Source: Gp13-AA77 sp035946735
GTDB lineage: Bacteria; Acidobacteriota; Terriglobia; UBA7540
Length of the DNA stretch: 64,000 nt
Assembly: GCA_035946735.1 (NCBI GenBank)
Contig: DASYYZ010000129.1
Location: 62,001-126,000 of the forward strand
Direction of reading: 5' to 3'
Shown in pieces: positions 25,067 to 32,696 of the stretch. Every line of letters starts with the position of its first letter. Position 1 is the first letter of the stretch. The notes beneath the pieces are model-generated. The model was given only the letters and a program-made list of their open reading frames with translations, was not told where the DNA came from and did not search any database. The position numbers and the translations under genes were made by a program.

Positions 25067-26068
25067 TCACTTGGCGGCATTGGCGGGACCCGGCGCGTAG
25101 TATCCGGCCCTGGCGCGCACCCGCAGACCCTTGGTGGCGGTCTCGATCTGAATCGTCCGGAAGGTCCCGTCCTTCGCCTGGTTCGAGGACACGTAACCGA
25201 TGCTGTACTGGCTGCGCAGCTCGCGCGCGATCTCCTGAAAATTTGACGCCAGGTCGCTGGCCTCGAAGGGAAAGAAAACGCGTCCCCCGGTTTGTTCGGC
25301 AAGGCGCAAAAGAGTCTTATCGCCGGCGCTGTAGCCGTTGGGCGTTCTGGATCCGGCCGTGTTGGTGCCGCTGTTGTTCGTGCTGATGGCGAAGATGATG
25401 GCCTCGGAGTGCTGGGCCATGGAGAGCGCCTCTTCGCGCGAATGCTCGCTCTGATTGTCGCGCCCGTCGCTAACCACAATCAGAACGCGGCGCAGATAGG
25501 GCTCGGTGGGCTGCGGCACCAGCATCTTCTGCTTGCAGGCATAGTAGATGGCATCGTATAGCGCCGTGGTTCCACCGGCCGCGAGGCCGCGGACGGCAGC
25601 GGAAAGCTTGTCGGTATCGTCCGTATAATCCTGCACCACCTGCGGCTCCACGTCGAAACCCACCACGAAAGCCTGATCCTGGCCGGGCCGGAGCGCCTCG
25701 TTCAAGAAGTCCACCGCGGCTTCCTGCTCGAAGTGGAGCCGCTCGCGCACGCTGTTGCTCGTATCGATGAGGACTCCGATGCGCAACGGCAGGTCGGCCT
25801 CGCGGCTGAAGAACTTGATCGCCTGCGGCCGTTTGTCCTCGAAGAGGCGGAAATCGTCCTGGGTCAGGTCGAGGATCATGCGATCCTTTTTGTCGGTCAC
25901 GGTCGCGAGCACGTTCACCAGGTTCACCTGCACCTGGATTGTCTTCTGAGCTGCTTCCTGTGTGGAAGATTCAGGCTTGGCGGCCGGTTGGTTGCTCTGG
26001 TCGCTCTGGGCGTTCGCAAGCGGCGCCCACAGCATGGCCACGAGAGCGGCCAGGAAATATCGTTTCAT
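25067..26068 (-). CDS. VWFA-related secreted protein, second copy
   Basis: 333 residues with a clear signal peptide (MKRYFLAALVAMLWAPLANA). It shares the layout of the protein at 22916-23917: IQVQVNLVNVLATVTDKK, LTQDDFRLFEDKRPQAIKFF, VWFA MIDAS DTSNS (D-x-S-x-S, intact), VSDGRDNQS, and the end RAGYYAPG. Unlike the first copy it keeps the full MIDAS triad, so metal-dependent binding is more likely. Same length but clearly divergent, so an old duplication. Confidence 0.9.
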   Translation of the reverse strand: MKRYFLAALVAMLWAPLANAQSDQSNQPAAKPESSTQEAAQKTIQVQVNLVNVLATVTDKKDRMILDLTQDDFRLFEDKRPQAIKFFSREADLPLRIGVLIDTSNSVRERLHFEQEAAVDFLNEALRPGQDQAFVVGFDVEPQVVQDYTDDTDKLSAAVRGLAAGGTTALYDAIYYACKQKMLVPQPTEPYLRRVLIVVSDGRDNQSEHSREEALSMAQHSEAIIFAISTNNSGTNTAGSRTPNGYSAGDKTLLRLAEQTGGRVFFPFEASDLASNFQEIARELRSQYSIGYVSSNQAKDGTFRTIQIETATKGLRVRARAGYYAPGPANAAK

Positions 26069-26287
26069 AGAGGATTGCCCTTTTGCGAGATTAGCGGAAG
26101 GCCCGTGGCAGCGTCAAGGAGCCTTGTGTGGGCCGCCGGTGGTGCTGTCGCAACCTGCGAAACCGGCAAATCGTCGTCGGGCACTGACTGACGATTGACT
26201 TCGACGATGCAGGGCGAGAATTGACCTCGCCCTCGGATACGACTATAAGGGAGATGGAACTCGATCAAGAGGGTAGGGGCAACCCGC

Positions 26288-27424
26288 ATGACTTCCGATC
26301 CCGTCCTGATTCCCGGCTATGCTACGCCGGAAGGCACCGCGCGTTTTCGTGAGCGCTTTGCGGGCCGGCTGGCGGGTCATTTTCGTGAAACGCGCGGTCT
26401 TTGGCTCTCCTCGATAGGGCTTGGCACTTACTTGGGCGAGCCCGATGCCGCCACGGACGCTCTCTACCGCAGCGCCATCGGCCGCGCCATCGAGCTCGGC
26501 GTGAACGTCATCGATTCGGCTGTCAACTACCGTCACCAGCGTAGCGAGCGCACCGTCGGCGAGACACTCCGGGACCTGATCGGCGGGGGAAAGCTCCGGC
26601 GCGATGAAGTGTTCGTCGCCACCAAGGGCGGGTTCCTCAGTTTCGATGGAGCTGAGCCTCCGGACGCGAACCGGTATTTTCATGAGCGCTTCATGGCCAC
26701 CGGCCTGGTTCAGGCAGACGATGTGGCCGCGGGCTGTCACGTGATGTCGCCCGCGTATCTTGCCAATCAAATCGAGGCCAGCCGCAATAATCTGGGGCTG
26801 GAGACGATCGATCTCTACTACATCCACAATCCCGAAACTCAACTCAGCCGCAGAACGCGCGAGGATTTTCAGGCGCGCGTCAAAGAGGCGTTTGTGGCGC
26901 TGGAGTCTGCGGTCGCAGAAGGCAAGATCCGCGCCTATGGGACTGCCACCTGGAATGCCTATCGCGTTGCTCCCGGCGCGCAGGACGCGATGTCGCTGAT
27001 CGGAATGCTGAAGATCGCCGAGGATGCCGGGGGACCGGCGCACCATTTCCGGGCCGTGCAGCTTCCCTTCAACCTCGCCATGCTGGAAGCGCTTGACCCG
27101 AGCACGCAGGTGTTGGATGGCGAGCCCGCTCCGGCCCTGGTGGCGGCCAGGTCTCGCGGTCTGATGGTGTTTGCCAGCGCCAGTCTGCTTCAAGGACGCC
27201 TCGCGGAGGGATTGCCCGAGGAAATCGTCCGGCACCTCCCCGGCCTTGTCACCGATGCTCAGCGCGCCATTCAGTTCGTGCGCTCCACGCCGGGTGTAAC
27301 GGCGGCCCTGGTGGGCATGAGCCGGCGCGAGCACGTGGAGGAAAATCTGGAGACGGCGGCGCGCGTGGCCCCGATGAGCTTCAACGACTATCGCGTCATG
27401 TTCGCCGGTGGAAAGCAAGAGTGA
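26288..27424 (+). CDS. Aldo/keto reductase
   Basis: 378 residues. The AKR catalytic set is visible: Asp and Tyr in VIDSAVNYRHQRSE, Lys in VATKGG, His in YYIHNPE. The fold's GTATWN and the C-terminal ALVGMSRREHVEENL (NADPH binding region) fit. A roughly 35-residue N-terminal extension and an insert after the lysine make it longer than usual. NAD(P)H-dependent carbonyl reduction; substrate unknown. Overlaps the TPR gene by 4 bases (GTGA), so they form an operon. Confidence 0.9.
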   Translation: MTSDPVLIPGYATPEGTARFRERFAGRLAGHFRETRGLWLSSIGLGTYLGEPDAATDALYRSAIGRAIELGVNVIDSAVNYRHQRSERTVGETLRDLIGGGKLRRDEVFVATKGGFLSFDGAEPPDANRYFHERFMATGLVQADDVAAGCHVMSPAYLANQIEASRNNLGLETIDLYYIHNPETQLSRRTREDFQARVKEAFVALESAVAEGKIRAYGTATWNAYRVAPGAQDAMSLIGMLKIAEDAGGPAHHFRAVQLPFNLAMLEALDPSTQVLDGEPAPALVAARSRGLMVFASASLLQGRLAEGLPEEIVRHLPGLVTDAQRAIQFVRSTPGVTAALVGMSRREHVEENLETAARVAPMSFNDYRVMFAGGKQE

Positions 27425-28263
27425 GGTTCCCGATTAGTTTGGTTCCAAGTTTCGATTCCGAACAAAGACTTCAGGCCGGCCTCGATGCACTGGGTCGTGC
27501 TGATTTTCCTGCGGCCATTGAGATTCTCGCCCAAGTGGCGGCGAAAGACCCCTCGAACGCCGCCGCCTGGCGGGCGCTCGGCATCTGCTATCTGGAAATT
27601 CGCGAGCCTAAGATCGCCTTGGAGGCGCTGGAGCGGTCGCTTCAGGCCGAGCCTGACGACGCTGATACACACTACGTGCTGGGCAGCGCCAGCGGAACGC
27701 TCGGCGACCTCGAACGTGCGGCAGCCTGTTACCGTCGCGCGCTCGAAATCAATCCGGACCATGCCAAGGCTGAGGAATTTCTGATCCGTGCGGAGGCTTT
27801 ACTCGAAAGCCGAAATCATTACCGGCGCGGGCTCAAGCTGCTGTATGCCGCGGAGCCCAGCCGGGAGGACCTGAACCAGGCTTTGCGCGAGCTCATACAG
27901 TCGGCGGCCATCTTTGAGGCCTCCCCGGCCGGCGAGAGCCTGGCGGACTGCGCCCAAAAGCTCCTGGCGCTGCGCCGGGAGACGCCGGCGGACGTGGAAA
28001 TCAATCCTGAGAACGCCGCCTGGGCGCGCGCTTGCGAGCGGGGCTTTCAATGTCTGCTCCGATCCAATTGGGTTGGCGCTCGCGCCGCCTACGAGGAAGC
28101 TCTCGCTTACCGCGCTTTTGACGCTTTCGTTCACCATGCTCTCGGCTTCAGTCTGGTTTCTTTGGGTGAACCCGGCGACGCCGTGCGCGCCTGGCTTCGC
28201 GTCGTCGAGCTCGAACCGTCGTACGATTTCTCCTGCTTCGGCCGGGTAGGAGTTCAACCGTGA
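27421..28263 (+). CDS. TPR repeat protein
   Basis: 280 residues from GTG 27421, overlapping the aldo/keto reductase stop. Residues about 15-120 carry three TPR units (AAWRALGICYLEIREPKIAL, ADTHYVLGSASGTLGDLERA, CYRRALEINPDHAKAEEF), with two weaker repeats near the C-terminus. No signal peptide, so cytoplasmic. Likely a scaffold; partner unknown, but the translational coupling suggests a link with the reductase. Confidence 0.8.
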   Translation: MRFPISLVPSFDSEQRLQAGLDALGRADFPAAIEILAQVAAKDPSNAAAWRALGICYLEIREPKIALEALERSLQAEPDDADTHYVLGSASGTLGDLERAAACYRRALEINPDHAKAEEFLIRAEALLESRNHYRRGLKLLYAAEPSREDLNQALRELIQSAAIFEASPAGESLADCAQKLLALRRETPADVEINPENAAWARACERGFQCLLRSNWVGARAAYEEALAYRAFDAFVHHALGFSLVSLGEPGDAVRAWLRVVELEPSYDFSCFGRVGVQP

Positions 28264-28322
28264 CAGTCCTCCTCGCGCCCGCCCGGAGGAGACGAGGGGA
28301 GAAAGAGTCGTCAACTACAGAG

Positions 28323-28432
28323 GATTGCAAATTATAGTGACATCGTTCGCTGTAGCGGCGCTGTCCTCAGCGCCGAATACGCCGGTGGGGACACCGGCGC
28401 TACAGGAGCGGCCGTCACTCTATTTTGCAATC
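28323..28432. mobile_element. MITE-like element with 19-bp inverted ends
   Basis: GATTGCAAATTATAGTGAC (28323-28341) and GTCACTCTATTTTGCAATC (28414-28432) are inverted with two mismatches. Inside sits a second inverted repeat, TGTAGCGGCGCTGTCC (28351-28366) against GGACACCGGCGCTACA (28389-28404), also imperfect. The 110-base unit has no coding capacity. The nested, terminal-inverted layout suggests a non-autonomous mobile element. Confidence 0.55.
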
Positions 28433-28460
28433 TTCAATAAGATTTGGTTACGAGGCGAGT

Positions 28461-29243
28461 TTGCCTGGACTTATCACTCTCATCTCCGATTTCGGATTGC
28501 GCGATCCTTTTGCCGGCATCATGAAGGGCGTGATTCTCGGCATCAACCCCGAAGCGCGCCTCGTTGATCTTACGCACCAGGTGGAATCGTTTGACGTTCT
28601 GGACGGCGCCCTGGCCCTGGCGCAAAGTTACCCGTACTTTCCTCGCGGCGCCATCCACCTGGTGGTGGTGGATCCGGGCGTGGGCTCGGAGCGGCGGCCG
28701 ATTCTCGTGAGCGCGGCTGAGGCGTATTTCATCGGGCCCGACAATGGCGTCTTCGAGCTGGTCTATCAGCGTGAATCCCATTTTGAAGTGCGCCACCTCA
28801 CCGCCGTGGAGTATTTCCACAAGCCGGTGAGCCAGACTTTCCATGGCCGTGATATCTTCGCGCCCGTGGCGGGATGGCTCAGCACCGGCATCGACCCGCA
28901 GAAGTTTGGCAGCACGATCACGGACTACGTCAGGCTGCGCACCGGCAAGCCCGAACGCGCCAGCGCCAGCCTGGTTCGCGGCGCGGTGCTCCGCGCCGAC
29001 AAGTTTGGCAATCTCATCACCAACTTCACCGCCGAGCATCTGCCCGCAGGAGTGAGCTTCTGCCTGCTCATCGGCGGCCGGCGAGTCACTCGTCTGGTGA
29101 ACAGCTACGCGGCCGGCGGTCCAGGCGAAATCTTCGCCATCGTCGGCAGCGCCGGACTGGTGGAGATCGCGGCGCGCCAGGCCTCGGCCGCGGAGATGCT
29201 GGGAGTGAGTCCGGGCGCTGAAGTCAGGCTGGTGCTCAATTGA
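28461..29243 (+). CDS. SAM hydroxide adenosyltransferase (DUF62)
   Basis: 260 residues from TTG 28461, which has GAGG 5 bases upstream; an ATG-free frame is open to 28425. It shows the family pattern: ITLISDFGLRDPFAGIMKG, VDLTHQVESFDVLDGALAL, HLVVVDPGVGSERRPI, FIGPDNGVFELV, FHGRDIFAPVAGWL, and C-terminal VLRADKFGNLITNF. These enzymes, related to fluorinase and chlorinase, cleave SAM to adenosine and methionine with water. The DPGVGS and GRDIFAP segments are intact. Preceded by the MITE-like element; monocistronic. Confidence 0.93.
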   Translation: MPGLITLISDFGLRDPFAGIMKGVILGINPEARLVDLTHQVESFDVLDGALALAQSYPYFPRGAIHLVVVDPGVGSERRPILVSAAEAYFIGPDNGVFELVYQRESHFEVRHLTAVEYFHKPVSQTFHGRDIFAPVAGWLSTGIDPQKFGSTITDYVRLRTGKPERASASLVRGAVLRADKFGNLITNFTAEHLPAGVSFCLLIGGRRVTRLVNSYAAGGPGEIFAIVGSAGLVEIAARQASAAEMLGVSPGAEVRLVLN

Positions 29244-29307
29244 GCCAGGGTCGACCATCGAGCCACGATAGTGGCGTCACTTGGGGAATGAGTGGCAAAT
29301 AAATTGC

Positions 29308-29337
29308 TTGACTTGCAGGGTCCGATGTGGATATATG
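29308..29337 (+). promoter_or_regulatory. Candidate promoter for the Dcd-like gene
   Basis: TTGACT (29308-29313), 18 bases, TATATG (29332-29337). Start codon of the Dcd-like gene is at 29363, leaving a short leader. Confidence 0.5.
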
Positions 29338-29362
29338 CCTATCCAGACATGGGTCACACGAG

Positions 29363-30280
29363 ATGATTCTAACTGACGGTCAGATACGCCGTGAAATCGG
29401 CGCGGGCCATCTCGTCATCACGCCTTTTGAAGACCGTTACCTCGAACCAGCCAGTTATGATTTGAGAGTTGGCAAAGACGCGGCCACCATTCCCCAAAAC
29501 GGAGACAGTGTCAGGATCAACCTAGAAGAAAAGCGCCTTCTTGTGATTGCTCCATATGCCCCAGCTGTAATTTACGCCATGGAACACATCGAACTCCCAC
29601 TGAATATTGCCGGGCATTTCGGCCTAAAGTCCGGGCTCTCACGTCGTGGGATTCACGCTTCTGTAGGACCTCAAGTCGATCCGGGATTCGTGGGCAAGTT
29701 ATCTGTGACCCTGTTTAATCTGACAACCACACCGATTGCCCTTGATTATGGCGAAACTTTCTTGTCTTTGGAATTTCACCAGTTGGAGGAAAATGCGAGT
29801 CGAGGATATACGGGTGAGTATCAGGGCAGGGAAACTTTCACATCCAAAGACATCGAACCTGTGCTTGGACACAAGGGTGGATTAGCGCAGGTGGTCAAGG
29901 AGTTCACTGAACTGCGCGATACGCTGGAAAGGATCGCAGCCCTGCCCCAGAGGTTTGACGATTTTCTTGGAAAATACGAGAGGCAGAATGAGCGAGCGAT
30001 CGAACACGACGCGAAGGTCATGGAGTTCAATGAACGGCTTCTCGTGGAGATGAAAAATTTGGTGGGACACATCGTCGGTGAACGCACACACACAGTGGTC
30101 CTGCGAGCGATCACTCGGCAGCAGGCGAAGGCGGAAATACTCGAATTGTTCAAGAACTCAAATGAGACCCTGTTTTACAGCGACGTGGCAGAGCGGCTCA
30201 GTCTCGACTTGGAACTGGTTGTCGAGCTTTGCAACGAGCTTGAAAACGAAGGTTGTATCGGGATGCTGAAAAATCCATGA
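29363..30280 (+). CDS. dCTP deaminase/dUTPase-fold protein with coiled coil and winged helix
   Basis: 305 residues. Residues 1-165 match the trimeric Dcd/dUTPase fold: MILTDGQIRREIGAG, LEPASYDLRVG, FGLKSGLSRRGIHAS, VGPQVDPGFVGKL, YGETFLSLEFHQL. The deaminase catalytic Glu (in the family pattern LEFYN) is replaced: KLSVTLFN. Deamination of dCTP is therefore doubtful, while nucleotide binding (Ser in KSGLSR, Asp in VDPGF) may persist. Residues about 185-245 form a coiled coil, and 255-305 (ILELFKNSNETLFYSDVAER, then SLDLELVVELCNELENEGCI) a winged-helix domain. The combination is unusual. GC is lower than the surroundings. Confidence 0.75.
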   Translation: MILTDGQIRREIGAGHLVITPFEDRYLEPASYDLRVGKDAATIPQNGDSVRINLEEKRLLVIAPYAPAVIYAMEHIELPLNIAGHFGLKSGLSRRGIHASVGPQVDPGFVGKLSVTLFNLTTTPIALDYGETFLSLEFHQLEENASRGYTGEYQGRETFTSKDIEPVLGHKGGLAQVVKEFTELRDTLERIAALPQRFDDFLGKYERQNERAIEHDAKVMEFNERLLVEMKNLVGHIVGERTHTVVLRAITRQQAKAEILELFKNSNETLFYSDVAERLSLDLELVVELCNELENEGCIGMLKNP

Positions 30281-30498
30281 GACAAAAGGACCTAAAGCAG
30301 ACGGCCACTAGGATTTATTCAAATCCTGGCGAGGCCATTCAAGGGGAAAAGGTGAGCGTACAGGCCCGCAAAATCCATAAGCCCACTATTTGCAGTGGTA
30401 CTGGGTCTCACCAGATTCATCAAACAAGGCTGGAGGGCACGGTGTTCTGTGTCATTGATCGGCCGCTGAATTACATCCGCGATGTGACTACAAACTAG
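30277..30498 (+). CDS. Small hypothetical ORF coupled to the Dcd-like gene
   Basis: 73 residues from ATG 30277, overlapping the Dcd-like stop by 4 bases (ATGA), the usual sign of coupling. The sequence (MRQKDLKQTATRIYSNPGEA...) has no recognised motif and is basic. No ribosome site separate from the upstream coding end. Could be a real small partner or a chance frame. Confidence 0.35.
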   Translation: MRQKDLKQTATRIYSNPGEAIQGEKVSVQARKIHKPTICSGTGSHQIHQTRLEGTVFCVIDRPLNYIRDVTTN

Positions 30499-30499
30499 C

Positions 30500-31198
30500 C
30501 TACACCGGAGGCAGCAGCTTTGCTCTTTTTTCTTCGAAGAGGTCTCCGCTAACAACCTTCTCGGCTTCTTTTCTAGGCGTTCTGGTTAGGCCGAGTGTTC
30601 GGGGCTTGCAGAGAATTTCGTTGATCGAAAGCCCATCCTCTTTCGATAGAAATTTCGCCCGGTTTGAAGCGGTCATAATCGCCGCGCAATCGCCAGACAT
30701 TACGATTACCCTCTCTCCGACATCCACTACGCCCATGTCGCACGCCTGGATGACCGCTTGTACGCACAGCGAGAACCCGCCTCCGAACAGGGAGAGAGTG
30801 TCCCTGATGAGCTTCATATGCTGATTAACTGGCGGAACGCCGCCAATATCATCAAAAGGCAAACTCCCAGTCAGTACCGGTATCCCGACGCCGGCAAAAA
30901 ACCTGCGGAGCTTTTCGGAAATCGTGGGCGTTGACTCGATGTTGGTTCCATCCTCTGTGGTTTTCGTAACAGAGAACCCGGACGGGAACGTAACCGCGAT
31001 GATCTTGAGGTCGTGTTCTTTGAACTTGTTGAAGGCCAGGGCCGGACCCTCGCCCATAGCAGTGAAAACCACTAGCTTATGAGTCTTGAGATCTGGACGG
31101 CGGTCCACCGCCTTCTTAATGGTGTTCAGGACACGACTCAGATTTTGCCTGCCCTCGTCCTCGAAATAGTAAATTCGTGACAGGAATTGGTTTCTCAC
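30500..31198 (-). CDS. Stand-alone pyruvate kinase C-terminal-like domain protein
   Basis: 232 residues resembling the alpha/beta (PK_C) domain of pyruvate kinase without the catalytic barrel: IYYFEDEGRQNLSRVLNTIK, LVVFTAMGEGPALAF, KIIAVTFPSGF, TLSLFGGGFSLCVQAVIQAC, VVDVGERVIVMSGDCAA, and INEILCKPR. Similar stand-alone proteins are known mainly from archaea and some bacteria, with unknown function; a nucleotide- or phosphoryl-ligand-binding sensor is plausible. Convergent with the Dcd-like operon, its stop lies 2 bases from the small ORF stop. Overlaps the upstream gene by 4 bases. Confidence 0.7.
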   Translation of the reverse strand: MRNQFLSRIYYFEDEGRQNLSRVLNTIKKAVDRRPDLKTHKLVVFTAMGEGPALAFNKFKEHDLKIIAVTFPSGFSVTKTTEDGTNIESTPTISEKLRRFFAGVGIPVLTGSLPFDDIGGVPPVNQHMKLIRDTLSLFGGGFSLCVQAVIQACDMGVVDVGERVIVMSGDCAAIMTASNRAKFLSKEDGLSINEILCKPRTLGLTRTPRKEAEKVVSGDLFEEKRAKLLPPV

Positions 31199-31656
31199 TG
31201 TCGTTGCTCCCAGGGGAACGGGATGTCCTCAAAGTGCCTCTGAACTAATGTGCAAATATCAGTGAAATCGACGTCGCGTGGTGAGAATCCTTTCAGCTTG
31301 GGATCGCCCTCAGTCAGTCGGGTATCATCGTCAGGCTGCATGTGACACTCCAGGCCGAAAAGACCGTGAGTGTCAAAAAGAAACATCCTCTCAGAATCTT
31401 GGTTGGTAAAGAGGTAGGAGAATTTCCGGGACCAGTCCTGTCGCAAATGATGTTTTCTTGAAAAGTTGTCGGAAATGGCCAAGCTGTGACCGGTACGAAA
31501 TCTTACCCTTGCCCTGAATGTTGCGATGACCCACCTGTCGTAGTTCGGACCCCATTGCGCGCCACCGAACATATCGACTTCAGCATATGTTGACATGTCC
31601 CAAAGGAGTTTCTCGACACTTTGAAAATACGCTGGAACGGAATCGATCACGTTCAC
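31195..31656 (-). CDS. Hypothetical protein, partner of the PK_C-like gene
   Basis: 153 residues. GTG 31656 or, better spaced from AGGGG, GTG 31650. The layout (VIATFRARVRFRTGHSLAIS, FSYLFTNQDSERMFLFD, GLECHMQPDD, C-terminal VDFTDICTLVQRHFEDI) vaguely resembles DUF6516/TumE-like proteins of toxin-antitoxin loci, but I would not assign it. Beta-rich, soluble. It overlaps the PK_C-like gene by 4 bases, so both are made together. Confidence 0.6.
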   Translation of the reverse strand: MNVIDSVPAYFQSVEKLLWDMSTYAEVDMFGGAQWGPNYDRWVIATFRARVRFRTGHSLAISDNFSRKHHLRQDWSRKFSYLFTNQDSERMFLFDTHGLFGLECHMQPDDDTRLTEGDPKLKGFSPRDVDFTDICTLVQRHFEDIPFPWEQRQ

Positions 31657-31924
31657 CCCTAATAAAAGTAAAGCCCGAGCACTGCTCGGGCTTTTGCTGA
31701 CCCACGCCGCACGCTGGCGGACTTTCGAAGGGGTCTGCGGAGATCGATTCGAGGTTCTCGCACAGAAACGCCCATTCGCAATAATCTACGGCTGCTGTCG
31801 TCCGGTTATATCCGGGGAGTTCCTCTTTGTGGGTTTCGTACAGGGCTTGGAACAACCACGATTCCATCCCGTATGTCTTTTCGAGTTCTCTGAGCCGTGT
31901 TAAGAAGTATTGATTTCCCTCCAT
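31580..31924 (-). CDS. Hypothetical ORF reading through a hairpin, possibly truncated
   Basis: 114 codons. The first 60 residues (EGNQYFLTRLRELEKTYGME, then SWLFQALYETHKEELPGYNR) look like a real small helical protein; the rest is encoded across a perfect 12-bp terminator-like hairpin (31670-31694) and into the next gene's start. The natural end was therefore probably lost by a frameshift or deletion. No family recognised. Confidence 0.4.
   Translation of the reverse strand: MEGNQYFLTRLRELEKTYGMESWLFQALYETHKEELPGYNRTTAAVDYCEWAFLCENLESISADPFESPPACGVGQQKPEQCSGFTFIRGERDRFRSSVFSKCRETPLGHVNIC
31670..31695. terminator. Bidirectional rho-independent terminator
   Basis: AAAGCCCGAGCA and TGCTCGGGCTTT form a 12-bp stem with a minimal loop, followed by T on the plus strand and by TTTACTTTTATT on the minus strand. 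It lies between the 31580-31924 ORF body and the 31195-31656 gene. Confidence 0.75.
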
Positions 31925-32033
31925 TTTTGGACTCTCCCATTTCTGCCGATCCTAATGATTCTCTGCACTTGCTCATTTAGCACGTCCTTCGACAAAAGTC
32001 AAGAAAAAATTAAGAAAACAGAGCACTTGGACC

Positions 32034-32297
32034 TCACCCTACTGATTCCACATGTAGCACCCAGGATGCTAAAATCTCCTGAAACTTCCATACGCGATTT
32101 GATACTCCAGCCTGCATCGGCGGTGTAACCCTCAGCGTTTGGTGGATACGAATAAAATTATACCACGCAAAGTGAACTGAAAGTGCGGCTTTCAGATGCA
32201 ATAACTTTTTGCTGAACGCGTTAGTAAGTCTTGTAAATCTATGAAGTTGCATTCTGAGTGTCAGATTTTGCCTCTCCACGTAAGGGGTCGGTATTCT
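32034..32297 (-). pseudogene. Transposase C-terminal remnant (IS1-type DDE)
   Basis: The complement strand encodes PYVERQNLTLRMQLHRFTRL, then TNAFSKK, and FAWYNFIRIHQTLRVTPPMQ, the C-terminal end of DDE transposases of the IS1-like group. The N-terminal half is gone; upstream the frame runs into a palindromic repeat (32348-32423). No terminal inverted repeats of an intact IS were found. It marks past mobile activity at this island. Confidence 0.75.
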
Positions 32298-32347
32298 CTC
32301 GGGGTCCGGATAGCCGAACAGGATCTGATGGAAGATACCGACCACTC

Positions 32348-32423
32348 GCCGGCTGGCGCACAACGAAGCTGTGCGATTTTGGCGGCGGTTCATGGCAGAG
32401 CTTCGCTCTGTGCATCCAGACCC
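32348..32423. repeat. Palindromic repeat, copy 3 (GGCTGGCG family)
   Basis: GGCTGGCGCACAACGAAGCT then GTGCGATT on the left (32351-32378) and CAGAGCTTCGCTCTGTGCAT on the right (32396-32415) are the two inverted arms. It sits at the broken end of the transposase remnant. Confidence 0.6.
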
Positions 32424-32470
32424 CGAAGTTGACATTTATTGTCCTGTTTCGTGATGCTTTGAAACGTGAC

Positions 32471-32652
32471 GAGCCCGATTTCTTATGCCCCAAGATGGTG
32501 CAAGTGTAAAGTTCCTACACACTTTTGAAAACCTTTCGCCTTGTTTTCGTCCACTGATTTTCGAGCCCGATTTCTTATGCCCCAAAATGGTGCAAGTGTA
32601 AAGTTGTTGCACACTTCTGAAAATCTTTCGCTTTGTTTTCGCCCATGATTTC
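32471..32652. repeat. Tandem duplication of a 92-bp unit
   Basis: Unit 1 32471-32562 and unit 2 32563-32652 both start GAGCCCGATTTCTTATGCCC and share most positions. Each contains an imperfect hairpin around GTGCAAGTGTAAAG...ACACTT. AT-rich, non-coding; may be the end region of a degraded mobile element. Confidence 0.7.
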
Positions 32653-32696
32653 AAAAGACTTAGGGACGCATTTTGGACGACGAATCCCGCTGCGCC

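Noticed and set aside
24350..25246. 298-codon plus-strand frame over the O-methyltransferase
   Set aside because: Antisense shadow; no homology and no ribosome site.
26243..27418. 391-codon minus-strand frame over the aldo/keto reductase
   Set aside because: Antisense of an enzyme with intact catalytic residues.
32471..32652. CRISPR array
   Set aside because: Only two long adjacent units without spacers; a simple tandem duplication.
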